This document shows positions 50,925-61,837 of a stretch of DNA of 64,000 bases, in pieces. The stretch lies in contig NZ_CP061913.1 in the NCBI RefSeq assembly GCF_019904175.1, positions 7,192,001 through 7,256,000 of the forward strand, read 5' to 3'. The notes below the pieces were generated by a model that searched no databases, was not told where the DNA came from, and worked only from the letters and a program-made list of their open reading frames with translations. The stretch comes from Dactylosporangium vinaceum (GTDB taxonomy: Bacteria; Actinomycetota; Actinomycetes; Mycobacteriales; Micromonosporaceae). The translations under genes were made by a program, and so were the position numbers. Every line of letters begins with the position of its first letter. Within the stretch, counting starts at the first letter, position 1.

Positions 50925-51680
50925 TTACCGCCACGCGATGTCGATCGCGACGGTGTACGTCGTCCGGCCTCCGGCGCCGATCCGGACGACCTCGTACGCG
51001 CGCACCCGCGGCTGCGGGTTGCCCTGGCCCGGCCGGTCGATGCCGATGCCGTAGGTCAGCACGCCCTCGAAGTCGCCCGCCGCCGCGTAGTCGACCATCC
51101 GCGTCAGGTGCAGCGGGCGGCGGGGCTGGGTGCCGATACTCGACGCCGTTCCGTCGGCGGTGTGGGCCTGGGCCGGCTGGAATATCACCCGCAGCACCCC
51201 CCGGCCGGCGATCGGCACCGGCCGGCCGCCGGCGTCGCCGACGAGCTGATCGACGAACGCGAAGCGATAGCCGGGCAGGGCAGCGGTGAAGGTGAACGAC
51301 ATCCGGTCGAACGCCGGCTGCGACCCGGAGGCCGGGTGGCTCGCGGCGCCGATGGCGACAAGCGCCGGGACCGGCGGCACGGCGACGTCGTGGCGTACCG
51401 CCCCCGGGCGCGCCGGATCGTTCGGCCAGTGCCACGGGTAGGCCACGGACGCGGAGACGACCCGGTTCGACGCGGTCGCCGTCGCGGCGGGTGACGATGA
51501 CGATGACGGCACCGGCGCCGGTGACGAGGGCCCGGCCGACGCGGAAGCAGTGCCGGAAAGGGTCGGGGCCGGACCGGCCGGGCCCGGCGCACCACCGGCT
51601 CCGGGCCGCCCGCAGCCGGCCGGGACAGTGGCGAGCAGTACGGCAGCCATGAGGACGGTCAGCTTGCTGTAGGGAGCCAT
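50925..51680 (-). CDS. AMIN-like domain lipoprotein
   Basis: The 251-residue protein has a lipoprotein signal (TVLMAAVLLATVPAGCG) followed by about 50 residues of Ser/Pro/Ala-rich linker and a beta-rich domain (HDVAVPPVPALVAIGAASHP, SFTFTAALPGYRFAFV, GRGVLRVIFQPAQAH, DFEGVLTYGIGIDRP) that matches the AMIN-like lipoproteins of actinobacteria. It is exported and anchored, with a probable wall-binding role. ATG 51680 has GGAGG. It lies between the stress cluster and the V-ATPase subunit C gene on the same strand. Confidence 0.87.
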   Translation of the reverse strand: MAPYSKLTVLMAAVLLATVPAGCGRPGAGGAPGPAGPAPTLSGTASASAGPSSPAPVPSSSSSPAATATASNRVVSASVAYPWHWPNDPARPGAVRHDVAVPPVPALVAIGAASHPASGSQPAFDRMSFTFTAALPGYRFAFVDQLVGDAGGRPVPIAGRGVLRVIFQPAQAHTADGTASSIGTQPRRPLHLTRMVDYAAAGDFEGVLTYGIGIDRPGQGNPQPRVRAYEVVRIGAGGRTTYTVAIDIAWR

Positions 51681-51793
51681 CACGTCCTCCAATCGACGAA
51701 TGCGATGCTCTCCCTCGCAGTGCAGCGCGGGCCCGGGGTGCGCGCCAGGGGCACTCGACCCGGCCCGCCGGGTCCTCGGCAACCGGTCGCCGT

Positions 51794-52711
51794 TCAACCC
51801 CCCGTGACGGCGTCGAAGACGGCAGCGTCCCCGCCGTCGGCCGCGCACGCGAGTGCGGCCCGGACCCGCCACGCGTCGGCGGCCAGCACCGCGGCCGCGC
51901 CGACGATCGAATCCTCCCCGGAGCCACCCCGGCGCAGCAGCGCCAGTCCCCCGGACTCGAGCCGCCGCCACCAGGCGGCCTCGCCGAGCCAGAGATCCTG
52001 CGGTCCGCCGACGGTCGCGAACGGCCACCCGGCTCGGGCCGGCAACGCCGCCACGAACTCGGGCCACGACGCCGCGCCGAACGCCGCCGAGCCGATCAGC
52101 GGGGCCGCCGTGGCGTCCTCCGCCTCGCCGAGCCACCGTTCCCGGGCGACGAGCAGCGCCGCCCCACCGGCCGCCCATGCCTCGGCGGCGGGAAACCCGG
52201 CCATCCGCCGGGCCCACGACAGGCGCATGGCGAGCATCGCACCCCGACCGGTGCCCGGACCCCGGCGGCACCAGCCCGAGGCGGCGAGCTCGCCCAGCAG
52301 CGCCGGCACGGTGCCGGCTCGCGCGAGGCGCGGCCAGGCGGTCGCCAGGGCGCCGAGCTCGAAGGGCGGCCGGGACGCCCGGCCGCCCAGCTCGCGCAGC
52401 CGGCGCTCGACGTTGGCGATCTCGAACCAGCCGGCCGCCGCGCGGAGGACTTCGGCGCCGCCGGGTGGCAGCCAGCCGGCGAGCACCCGCAGATGCCACA
52501 GCAGTGTGGCGGCGATCCCGTCCTGCGCCCCGGCCACCGACTGGCCCGGGTGCACGCCACGGCCGTAGGCGGTGGCTGACAGCGCGACGAGTGCCGCATC
52601 GAGACCGGGCCGGGTCGCCACGCCGCGGGCGGCCGGACCCATCCGCCGCCGGGCCAGCCCACGGGCGCGCACGGAGGCGGCCACGTAGCCGGCGCTGGTG
52701 CGTGTTCCCAC
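51794..52711 (-). CDS. V/A-type ATPase subunit C (d/AC39-like), divergent from its operon
   Basis: The 305-residue protein has the pattern of V/A-ATPase subunit C: SAGYVAASVRARGLARRRM at the N-terminus (Y-x-x-A-x-V-R-x-R), LDAALVALSATAYGRGV, then WFEIANVERRLRELGG, equivalent to the yDxxNIkxllR motif. The seven-gene-plus operon across the gap encodes every other subunit but no C, which supports the call. Subunit C is the funnel connecting the central stalk to the c-ring. The GTG at 52711 is chosen because upstream codons fall in the divergent promoter; a weak ribosome site leaves this uncertain. Confidence 0.78.
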   Translation of the reverse strand: MGTRTSAGYVAASVRARGLARRRMGPAARGVATRPGLDAALVALSATAYGRGVHPGQSVAGAQDGIAATLLWHLRVLAGWLPPGGAEVLRAAAGWFEIANVERRLRELGGRASRPPFELGALATAWPRLARAGTVPALLGELAASGWCRRGPGTGRGAMLAMRLSWARRMAGFPAAEAWAAGGAALLVARERWLGEAEDATAAPLIGSAAFGAASWPEFVAALPARAGWPFATVGGPQDLWLGEAAWWRRLESGGLALLRRGGSGEDSIVGAAAVLAADAWRVRAALACAADGGDAAVFDAVTGG

Positions 52712-52790
52712 AGTTGCAGCATCGGACGGCCCCCGGGCGGCCGACAAGTGCCCGTCGCCCCGGGCGGGCGGGCCGCACGGCCGGGCCCGG

Positions 52791-52804
52791 GTGACCTTCG
52801 GCTC
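52791..52804 (+). promoter_or_regulatory. DosR-box-like motif shared by the V-ATPase operon and subunit C gene
   Basis: GTGACCTTCGGCTC matches the island motif at 12 of 14 positions. It lies almost exactly midway in the divergent region: 80 bp from the subunit C start (52711) and 82 bp from the operon start (52886), so one bound dimer could drive both directions. Confidence 0.5.
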
Positions 52805-52885
52805 TGCCGGCCCCGGCCCCGACCCGCCTACCGTCGTCACTGACGGACTCGGTCACGGTCGGCCCGGTAGGAAGGGCATGGGTCC

Positions 52886-55043
<2,158 letters not shown>

Positions 55044-55045
55044 CG

Positions 55046-55282
55046 ATGGCGGCCTCGACGGTAGCGGCGATCGGGGCGGCGGCGGACGTGCGCGGGTACG
55101 CCCTGGCCGGTGTCGCCGTGTGGCCCGCGGCCGGCCCGGACGCGGCCCGGACGGCATGGCTGGCCCTCGGACCGCAGGTGGCGGTGGTCATGGTCACCGC
55201 GGAGGCGGCCCGGGCCATCGGCCCGGCGGTCGACGACCTCGCGCGGATGGTGGTCGTGCTGCCCGACGGCGGCGCGCCATGA
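55046..55282 (+). CDS. V/A-type ATPase subunit F
   Basis: The 78-residue protein is a short alpha/beta domain (AAIGAAADVRGYALAGVAVWPA, VAVVMVTAEAARAIG, MVVVLP) matching the central-stalk subunit F, in which the first strand and DVxGFxLAGV pattern are conserved. It is shorter than the usual 100 or so residues, missing the C-terminal helix that regulates rotation. ATG 55046 has GGGAAGG upstream and starts 2 bp past the subunit K stop. Confidence 0.85.
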   Translation: MAASTVAAIGAAADVRGYALAGVAVWPAAGPDAARTAWLALGPQVAVVMVTAEAARAIGPAVDDLARMVVVLPDGGAP

Positions 55283-55773
55283 TCGCGCCGGCCACCGGGC
55301 CCGCACTGGCGCCCGTGCGCGCGGCGATCCGGCAGGCCGCCCGCGCCGAGGCCGCCCGCCGGCTCCGATCGGCCGATGCGCGGGCAGCGGCGACGCTCGC
55401 CGGCGCCCGGGCCGGCGCGCAACTGGCGCTGCGCGATGCCCGCGCGGCCGGGACCGCCGAGGCCCGCGCGCTCGGCGCCGACGACCTGGCCGGGTGGCAG
55501 CTGGAGGCGCGCACGATCGTGCTGGCGGCCCGGCGGGAGCGCTACGACGAGGTACGGCGGCAGGCGCTGGACCGGCTGCGGCGCGCCGGGCTGGAGCCGA
55601 CGTTGCGGGCGCGCATCGTCGGCGTGCTCGGCACCGATGCCGACATCGAACCCGTCCCGGCCGGCGGACTCGTCGGCCGGGCGGGCGAGCGGACGGTGGA
55701 CTGCTCGCTGACCGCGCTCGTCGACCACGCCATGTCGAAGGTGGCGGGCCGCATCGAGGAGGCGTGGACATGA
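55279..55773 (+). CDS. V/A-type ATPase subunit E
   Basis: The 164-residue protein has an N-terminal alanine/arginine-rich helix (AAIRQAARAEAARRLRSADARAAATLAG) and a C-terminal alpha/beta domain (RERYDEVRRQALDRLRRAG, then TLRARIVGVLG and the terminal CSLTALVDHAM), as in the peripheral-stalk subunit E that caps the A3B3 head. It overlaps subunit F and subunit A by ATGA. Length is somewhat below the usual 185-200 residues. Confidence 0.85.
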   Translation: MIAPATGPALAPVRAAIRQAARAEAARRLRSADARAAATLAGARAGAQLALRDARAAGTAEARALGADDLAGWQLEARTIVLAARRERYDEVRRQALDRLRRAGLEPTLRARIVGVLGTDADIEPVPAGGLVGRAGERTVDCSLTALVDHAMSKVAGRIEEAWT

Positions 55774-57503
55774 ACGGGGTCATCACCCGCGTCGCCGGGC
55801 CACTGGTGGAGTTCGACGGCCCGGACACCGTCGCCATGCACGAACTGGTCGCGCTCGGCCCGCTGCGGCTGCCGGCCGAGGTCGTGCGGGTGAGCGGCCG
55901 GACGGTGACGGTGCAGGCGTACGAGTACACCGGCGGGATGCGGCCCGGCGACGTCGCCCGGCCCAGCGGCCGCCCTCTCGCGGCCCGGCTCGGCCCCTGG
56001 CTGCTCGGCGGTGTCTTCGACGGGCTGCTGCGGCCGCTGTCCAGCGCACCCGCGTGGCTGGCCGCCGGGTCCACCGGCGACGCGCCGAGCGCCACGGCGG
56101 ACTGGGCGTTCACGCCGGTCGCCGCGGTCGGCGCGCAGCTCGGCCCGGGTGAGCTGCTCGGCACGGTGGCCACTGACGGCCGGCTCGACTATCGCGTGCT
56201 CGTCCCGCCGGACGTGCGCGGAGAGCTCGAGCAGATCGTCGCGGCCGGGCGGTACGGCAGCGACGCGACGGTGGCCACGATCGCCGGACGGCCCGTCGGG
56301 CTCGCCACGACCTGGCCGGTGCGCACCCCGCTGCCGTGCCGGGCGCGGTGCGGCCTGGACACACCGCTGCTGACCGGGCAGCGCGCCGTCGACCTGCTCT
56401 TCCCGGTGGCCAAGGGCGGCACGGCGGCTGTGCCGGGTGGCTTCGGTACCGGCAAGACGATGCTCCTGCAACAGATCGCCAAGTGGTGCGATGCCGACGT
56501 CATCGTCTACGTCGGGTGCGGCGAGCGGGGCAACGAGATGGCCGACGTCGTGGCCGAACTGGCACAGCTTGACGACCCGCGCACCGGTGGCCGGTTACTG
56601 GCGCGCACCACGGTGGTGGCGAACACCTCGAACATGCCGATGATGGCCCGGGAGGCCGGCGTCTACACCGGTGTCACCGTCGCCGAGCACTTCCGCGACA
56701 TGGGCTACGACGTCGTGCTCATCGCCGACTCCACGTCCCGCTGGGCCGAGGCACTGCGGGAGCTGGCCGCGCGCGTCGGCGCGCTGCCGGCCGAGGAGGG
56801 TTACCCCGCGGATCTGGCGTCCGCCCTCGCCGCCTTCTACGAGCGGGCCGGCGCGGTCACGACGCTGGGGGGCCGGGCGGGCAGCGTCACGATCCTCGGT
56901 GCCGTCTCACCGCCCGGCGGGGACCTCACCGAGCCGGTGACCGCCAACACCGAGCGGTTCGTACGCTGCCGGTGGAGCCTGGACCGGGACCTGGCCTACG
57001 CCCGGCACTACCCGGCGGTGTCGTGGTCGGGATCGTTCTCCCGGGACGCCGGCGCCGCCGGGGCCTTCCACGCTCGACACGGTGACGGTGACTGGGCCGC
57101 ACGGCGCGCCCAGGCCCTGGCCCTGCTCGCCGACGCCGACCGCATCGGCGCGCTGGCCGACCTGATCGGCGTGGCCGGGCTCCCGGCCGGCGAACGCGCC
57201 ACGCTCGTGGCCGGCCGCCTGGTGCGGGAGGCCGTCCTGCAGCAGAACGCGCTGAGCGCCAACGACGCGTTCTGCACGGCCGGCAAGGCCGCCGCGCTCC
57301 TGTCGGCCGCCCTGTCAGCCGGTGCGCGTTGCCGGGCCGTCGCGTCCGCCGGGGCCGACCCGGCCCGGCTCGAGCAGGTCGACTTCGGCCCGCTGGTGCG
57401 GGCGGGTGAGGAGACCGCACCGGACGACGCCGCCGGGGTCGCCGCCCGGGCCGGACAGGTCCTGGCCGCGCTTGACGCCCTCATGGCGGGAGCGGCACCG
57501 TGA
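55770..57503 (+). CDS. atpA: V/A-type ATPase catalytic subunit A
   Basis: The 577-residue protein is a full-length catalytic subunit. The Walker A loop is GGFGTGKT (223-230, K229), slightly variant from GPFGSGKT; the catalytic glutamate is E252 in GCGERGNEM; STSRWAEALRE and PAEEGYPADLAS follow. The family-specific insertion domain of about 90 residues between the N-terminal barrel and the nucleotide domain is present. ATP binding and hydrolysis or synthesis take place at the A/B interfaces. Overlaps with subunits E and B indicate tight co-translation. Confidence 0.95.
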   Translation: MNGVITRVAGPLVEFDGPDTVAMHELVALGPLRLPAEVVRVSGRTVTVQAYEYTGGMRPGDVARPSGRPLAARLGPWLLGGVFDGLLRPLSSAPAWLAAGSTGDAPSATADWAFTPVAAVGAQLGPGELLGTVATDGRLDYRVLVPPDVRGELEQIVAAGRYGSDATVATIAGRPVGLATTWPVRTPLPCRARCGLDTPLLTGQRAVDLLFPVAKGGTAAVPGGFGTGKTMLLQQIAKWCDADVIVYVGCGERGNEMADVVAELAQLDDPRTGGRLLARTTVVANTSNMPMMAREAGVYTGVTVAEHFRDMGYDVVLIADSTSRWAEALRELAARVGALPAEEGYPADLASALAAFYERAGAVTTLGGRAGSVTILGAVSPPGGDLTEPVTANTERFVRCRWSLDRDLAYARHYPAVSWSGSFSRDAGAAGAFHARHGDGDWAARRAQALALLADADRIGALADLIGVAGLPAGERATLVAGRLVREAVLQQNALSANDAFCTAGKAAALLSAALSAGARCRAVASAGADPARLEQVDFGPLVRAGEETAPDDAAGVAARAGQVLAALDALMAGAAP

Positions 57504-58906
57504 ACGCGTGGCCGCCGGTGGAGTACACCGCGATCCGGGAACTGCACGGCCCGCTGATCGTCGTCGGCGGCGTCGAGGGGGTCGGCTACGACGAGGTCGC
57601 CGAGATCCGGCTGCCCGGCGGCGAGCGGCGCCACGGCGTCGTGCTCGAGGTCGACCGGGACCTCGCCGTCGTCCAGGTGCTGGAGGGGACGGACGGCATG
57701 TCGCGCTCCGGCGGCGGGGTGGCCTTCACCGGCGCGCCGATGCGGATCCCGGTCGGCGAACAGTGGCTGGGCCGCGCCGCCAACGGTCGCGGAGAGCCGA
57801 TCGACGGCGGCCCGCCGATCACCGGTGAGCGGAGCGCAGCCGTGGCCGGGGCACCGATGAACCCCGTGCACCGCGAGCCACCGGCCGACCCCGTGGTGAC
57901 CGGCGTCTCGGCGATCGACGCCCTGACCACGCTCGTGCGCGGGCAGAAGCTGCCGGTCTTCGCCGTGGCCGGCCTGCCCCATCTGGAGCTCGCCGGCCAG
58001 ATCGCGAGCCAGGCCGACACGGCCGGCCACCGGTTCAGTGTCGTGTTCGCCGGGCTCGGCCTCACCCACGCCGACGCCGCCTACGTCCGCACCACACTGG
58101 CCGGGCGGGCCCGGGCCGGCGAGCTGGTGATGCTGGTGAACCTCGCCGACGACCCGGTCATCGAGCGCATCCTCACCCCGCGCATCGCACTGACCATCGC
58201 CGAGGACCTCGCGTTCAGCGGCGGCCGCGAGGTGCTCGTGGTGATGACCGACATGACGAGCTACGCCGAGGCGCTGCGCGAGGTCTCGGCGGCCCGCGGC
58301 GAGATGCCGGCGCGCCGGGCCTATCCGGGGTACCTCTACAGCGACCTCGCCTCCCTGTACGAACGCTGCGGCCGGCTGCGCGACCATCCGGGATCCGTCA
58401 CCGTCCTGCCGGTGCTCACCATGCCGGCCGGCGACATCACGCACCCCGTGCCCGACCTCACCGGCTACATCACGGAGGGCCAGATCGTGCTGTCGGCCGA
58501 CGCGCAGGGCCGGGGGCTGTACCCGCCGGTCGAGCCGCTCGCCTCACTGTCCCGCCTGATGCGCCACGGCGCCGGCCCCGGCCGCACCCGCGCCGATCAC
58601 CTCCCGGTCGCCGCACAGCTGACGGCCGCCCTCGCCCGGGCCGCCCAGGGTCGGGAGCTCGCCGAACTCGTCGGTGCAGCCGGGCTCACCGACGCCGACC
58701 GCCGGCACCTCGGCTTCGCCGACGCAGTAGAGCGGGAGCTGCTCGGCCAGCGCCCCGACGAGCGACGCGAGCTCGACGACACGCTGGAGCGGGCCTGGCG
58801 GGCGCTGCTGGTGCTGGCGGACGCGGACCTGACGATGCTCCCGGCCGCACTCGTGGCCGAGCATCGGCAGCGAGCCGGTGACGGCCCGGCGGCGTGTGCG
58901 CCATGA
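57500..58906 (+). CDS. atpB: V/A-type ATPase regulatory subunit B
   Basis: The 468-residue protein lacks a P-loop (AGLPHLELAGQI replaces it), as expected for the non-catalytic B subunit, and keeps ITGVSAIDAL-like text (VVTGVSAIDALTTLVRGQKLPVF), MTDMTSYAEALREVSAARGEMPARRAYPGYLYSDLASLYERCG and the ITEGQI segment. It alternates with subunit A in the head. GTG 57500 overlaps the subunit A stop; the stop overlaps subunit D by ATGA. Confidence 0.95.
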   Translation: MNAWPPVEYTAIRELHGPLIVVGGVEGVGYDEVAEIRLPGGERRHGVVLEVDRDLAVVQVLEGTDGMSRSGGGVAFTGAPMRIPVGEQWLGRAANGRGEPIDGGPPITGERSAAVAGAPMNPVHREPPADPVVTGVSAIDALTTLVRGQKLPVFAVAGLPHLELAGQIASQADTAGHRFSVVFAGLGLTHADAAYVRTTLAGRARAGELVMLVNLADDPVIERILTPRIALTIAEDLAFSGGREVLVVMTDMTSYAEALREVSAARGEMPARRAYPGYLYSDLASLYERCGRLRDHPGSVTVLPVLTMPAGDITHPVPDLTGYITEGQIVLSADAQGRGLYPPVEPLASLSRLMRHGAGPGRTRADHLPVAAQLTAALARAAQGRELAELVGAAGLTDADRRHLGFADAVERELLGQRPDERRELDDTLERAWRALLVLADADLTMLPAALVAEHRQRAGDGPAACAP

Positions 58907-59514
58907 CCGGCATCCGCGGCGCCCCGCCGGGCCGGGCCGGCGTGCTCTGGCTGCGCCGGCGGCTCGCCCTGGCCCGGCGCGGCAGCGATGTGCTGTGCCG
59001 CAAGGTCGCCATGCTCGCCGCCGAGCGGGAGCGCCTGCGGCAGCGGGCCCGGGTCACCGGGCGAGACCTGGCGGAGGCGGACGCCGCGGCCCGGACCTGG
59101 CTGCGCCGCGCCGCGGTACTGGACGGGGCCGACGCGTTCGCCGCCGCGGCCGCGGACGCCACCCCACTGGTCGTGCACCCGCGCTGGACGGTACTGCTCG
59201 GTGTGCGCTGCGCGGCGCCGCCGGACCAGCCCGAGCCCGGCGAGGTGGGCTGCCCCCCGCCGGCCGGTGGCGCCGCACTGCACGGCGCGGCCGCCGCGTA
59301 CCGCAGCGCCGCCGCGGCCGCCGTGCGCCACGCCGCGGCCGTGCACGCGCTCACCAGCGTGGAAGCGGCGCTGACGGTGACACGGCAGCGGGTCCGGGCC
59401 CTCGACCGGCGCTGGATCCCCCGCCTCGAGGCCGCGCTCGGCGCGACTGACGCGCAGCTCGCCGAGCTCGAGTCCGCCGACGCCGTGCGGCGCCGGCGCG
59501 CGGCCCGCCCGTGA
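58903..59514 (+). CDS. V/A-type ATPase subunit D (central stalk)
   Basis: The 203-residue protein has the two long helices of the rotor shaft: LWLRRRLALARRGSDVLCRKVAMLAAERERLRQRARV at the N-terminus and VRALDRRWIPRLEAALGATDAQLAELE at the C-terminus, with a short variable middle. This mirrors the P-T-x-x-x-L-x-x-L-x-x-x-L-x-x-A-x-x-G-x-x-L-L-x-x-K pattern of subunit D. It is the last gene of the operon. ATG 58903 overlaps the subunit B stop; a GTG at 58894 is an alternative. Confidence 0.9.
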   Translation: MTGIRGAPPGRAGVLWLRRRLALARRGSDVLCRKVAMLAAERERLRQRARVTGRDLAEADAAARTWLRRAAVLDGADAFAAAAADATPLVVHPRWTVLLGVRCAAPPDQPEPGEVGCPPPAGGAALHGAAAAYRSAAAAAVRHAAAVHALTSVEAALTVTRQRVRALDRRWIPRLEAALGATDAQLAELESADAVRRRRAARP

Positions 59515-59596
59515 CAGCATGTGGCCACCGGCCACGGCCCACAGCGCCGGCCACCGGGCCGCTGTTCACCGCGACCGCCCGGCCACAGGTAGGCAC

Positions 59597-59610
59597 CGGC
59601 CGAAGGTCCC
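59597..59610 (-). promoter_or_regulatory. DosR-box-like motif upstream of the second Usp gene
   Basis: On the minus strand the site reads GGGACCTTCGGCCG, 13 of 14 matches; it lies 108 bp upstream of the Usp ATG at 59719. The half-palindromic motif can act in either orientation. Confidence 0.55.
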
Positions 59611-59718
59611 GCCGCCGGATGCCTGCGGTCGTGAGCCGCCGGGCCGGTCTCCTCTGCCGGGACGTCGCCGGCCGTGCCAGCGTGGAGGGATACCAACCGG
59701 CCACCTCGGGAGGGCGTC

Positions 59719-60567
59719 ATGACCGCCATCCGCCATCCAGTGATCGTGGGCGTCGACGGATCGCCCGCGGCGTTCGGCGCGGCGCGCTGGGCCGCCGACG
59801 AGGCGGTGCGCCTCGGCCAGTCCCTGCGCATCTTCCACGCCTTGGAGGTGCACGACCCGTACGAGGAAGTCTGCGACGAGCACGGGCTCGCCGTCGAGGC
59901 CGCCACGGAGATCCGCGGTCTGTATCCCGGGCTGGAGGTGACGACCGGCACGTGGCGCGGCGAACCGGCCCGGATGCTCGTCGAGCAGTCCCGCACCGCC
60001 GCCCTCGTCGTCGTCGGCAGCCGGGGTGTCGGCGGGTTCCGGTCCCTGCTGGTCGGCTCGGTCGGCATGCACCTGGCCGTGCATGCGCACTGCCCGGTGC
60101 TTGTCGTGCACCACGCCGAGCGGTGGGCCCGCCCGCAGACCCCGCTGCCGCGGCACGGCGCCGTCGTCGTCGCCAGCGACGGGTCGGATGATGCGGAGCT
60201 CGGCCTGCGCCTCGCGTTCGCGGAGGCGGCCGCGCGCGCCGTCCCGCTCCAGGCGATCCGGACCTGGCACGAGCCCGAGCATCACTGGGGCCGCTCCCCC
60301 GACCCCGCCGCGCTCGTCGCGGCCGCCGAGCACGAGCTCACCGCCGAACTGCAGCCCTGGCTGTCGAAGTATCCGGCCGTCACCGTCGTGCCGCGGATCG
60401 AGCACTGCCCGTCCGTCCCGGTCATGCTGGAGGCGGCCCGCGACGCGCTCATGTTCGTCATCGGCGCGCGCGGCCGCGGCGGGTTCGAAGGCGTCCGGCT
60501 GGGCGCCGTCGCCCGTCAGGTCGTCGAGCACGCCGACGCGCCCGTCCTCGTGGCCCGGCGCGGTTGA
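59719..60567 (+). CDS. Tandem universal stress protein (second copy)
   Basis: The 282-residue protein has two UspA domains with VIVGVDGSP and VVVASDGSD starts. The first ATP signature is complete (GSRGVGGFRSLLVGSVGMHL); the second (GARGRGGFEGVRLGAVARQV) has Ala in place of the final Ser/Thr, so it may bind nucleotide less well. ATG 59719 has GGGAGGG upstream. Together with the Usp at 45.9 kb it brackets the V-ATPase region. A role in growth arrest under energy stress is inferred from the family. Confidence 0.93.
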   Translation: MTAIRHPVIVGVDGSPAAFGAARWAADEAVRLGQSLRIFHALEVHDPYEEVCDEHGLAVEAATEIRGLYPGLEVTTGTWRGEPARMLVEQSRTAALVVVGSRGVGGFRSLLVGSVGMHLAVHAHCPVLVVHHAERWARPQTPLPRHGAVVVASDGSDDAELGLRLAFAEAAARAVPLQAIRTWHEPEHHWGRSPDPAALVAAAEHELTAELQPWLSKYPAVTVVPRIEHCPSVPVMLEAARDALMFVIGARGRGGFEGVRLGAVARQVVEHADAPVLVARRG

Positions 60568-60582
60568 GCAGCCCGGCGGACC

Positions 60583-60596
60583 GGGACCTTCGACCC
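60583..60596 (+). promoter_or_regulatory. DosR-box-like motif upstream of the DUF1876 gene
   Basis: GGGACCTTCGACCC, 13 of 14 matches, lies 144 bp upstream of the ATG at 60741 and only 16 bp past the Usp stop. Confidence 0.55.
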
Positions 60597-60740
60597 TGTG
60601 TGCCGCGGCCCGCGAGGGGTAGGCATGGTGGCGACGCGACGCGTTCTTGGCAGGCCGGACGGCGCACCATCGTCTACCCCGGCCCGGACGCTCGCATCGG
60701 CCGACCGGCACCCGGTCGTGAGCGTGATTCGGAGGTCATC

Positions 60741-61010
60741 ATGCCGGTATCGAAGCGATGGACGGTTGAAGTGCTCATCGGTGAGGACCACGGCAACACG
60801 TCGGCCGTGGCCCGGCTCGACACGAAGGACGGCACCCACCTCGTCGGCACCGGGCAGGCCCGGCTCAACCCGGCCGACGACGACATCCCCGCGATCGGCG
60901 ACGAGCTGGCGGCGGCGCGGGCGCTGAGCGATCTGGGCCACCGGCTGCTGCTGACGGCCGCGGCCGATGTCGCGGCGGTCGCGGAGCAGCCCGTCCACCT
61001 CACCTGGTAG
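60741..61010 (+). CDS. DUF1876 protein (Rv1738/Rv2632c family)
   Basis: The 89-residue protein matches DUF1876: KRWTVEVLIGEDHGNTSAVARLDTKDG, GTGQARLNPADDDIPAIGDELAAARALSDL. The mycobacterial member Rv1738 is one of the most strongly induced DosR-regulon genes, and its structure resembles ribosome hibernation factors. A hibernation role here is plausible. ATG 60741 has GGAGG seven bases upstream. A strong terminator follows. Confidence 0.92.
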   Translation: MPVSKRWTVEVLIGEDHGNTSAVARLDTKDGTHLVGTGQARLNPADDDIPAIGDELAAARALSDLGHRLLLTAAADVAAVAEQPVHLTW

Positions 61011-61017
61011 CTCATCC

Positions 61018-61050
61018 GGTCCACCGGGCCCCACCGCGGCCCGGTGGACC
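61018..61050. terminator. Terminator after the DUF1876 gene
   Basis: GGTCCACCGGGCC and GGCCCGGTGGACC form a perfect 13-bp stem with a 7-nt loop, starting 8 bp past the DUF1876 stop codon. It ends before the MgtC-like gene. Confidence 0.75.
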
Positions 61051-61092
61051 CCTCGCCCCGCCGTTGTCGGCCCCGCGCACGTGGAGGACGGC

Positions 61093-61734
61093 ATGCTCGC
61101 AGACGGACTGCTGGTCGCCGGGCAGATCCTGGCCGCCGCGGTCCTCGGCGCCGCCGTCGGCCTGGAGCGGGAGTTCGGAGCCCAGCCCGCCGGTCTGCGG
61201 ACGCACATGCTGGTGTCGGTCGGGGCCGCGGTGTTCGCCATCGCCGGAGCCGGGCTCACCGGCTCCGACCCGGCCCGCCTGGCCGCCCAGGTCGTCACCG
61301 GGATCGGCTTCCTCGCCGGCGGTGTGATCTTCCGGGAGGGCGTCACGGTCCGCGGCCTCACCACGGCGGCGTCGTTGTGGGTGACCGCGGCGGCCGGCGT
61401 CGCGATCGGCCTGGGGGCCTGGTGGACAGCCGCCGTGGCGACCGCTCTCGCCATCGCCGTGCTGTGGCTGGTCAAGCAGCTCGAGTGGCGCTTCCTGCCG
61501 CTGCGGCGCACGATCGTGATGCGCGTGTCCCTCCGGCCGGGTGAGCCTGTGAACGATGCCGCGCGCGCGGTGGAGGAGGTGCTGCCGCGCCTCAAGGTGA
61601 TCCAGATCGGCTACGAGGACCGGCACCAGGTCATCGAGCTGACCGCACGGCCACCGGCGGGCGTGACGCTGCCGCAGCTCGCCGGGTCGATCCTGCGGGT
61701 GCAAGGCGTCGCCGGCGTGGACATCTCGAGCTGA
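61093..61734 (+). CDS. MgtC/SapB family membrane protein
   Basis: The 213-residue protein has four to five N-terminal helices with the MgtC signature (LGAAVGLEREFGAQPAGLRTHMLVSVGAAVFAIAG, IGFLAGGVIFREGVTVRGLTTAASLWVTAAAGVAIGLG) and a C-terminal ACT-like cytoplasmic domain of about 75 residues. MgtC proteins inhibit F1Fo-ATP synthase and support survival at low magnesium. That activity is notable next to a V-type ATPase operon. ATG 61093 has GGAGG seven bases upstream. Confidence 0.92.
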   Translation: MLADGLLVAGQILAAAVLGAAVGLEREFGAQPAGLRTHMLVSVGAAVFAIAGAGLTGSDPARLAAQVVTGIGFLAGGVIFREGVTVRGLTTAASLWVTAAAGVAIGLGAWWTAAVATALAIAVLWLVKQLEWRFLPLRRTIVMRVSLRPGEPVNDAARAVEEVLPRLKVIQIGYEDRHQVIELTARPPAGVTLPQLAGSILRVQGVAGVDISS

Positions 61735-61772
61735 CCGGCGGCGGCGCCTCGGGACGTGCGGTGCGGCGACCG

Positions 61773-61786
61773 GGGACCTTCGGCCG
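61773..61786 (+). promoter_or_regulatory. DosR-box-like motif upstream of the GNAT fusion gene
   Basis: GGGACCTTCGGCCG, 13 of 14 matches, lies 52 bp upstream of the ATG at 61838. Confidence 0.6.
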
Positions 61787-61837
61787 GTCCGCGCGGGGCG
61801 GTGACGGGCCACAGTGGACGGCAGGGAGGTACCCCCG

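Noticed and set aside
51794-52840. Starting the subunit C gene at 52840
   Set aside because: The extra 43 residues are Pro/Gly/Arg-rich and would run through the divergent promoter and box; the family pattern begins just after GTG 52711.
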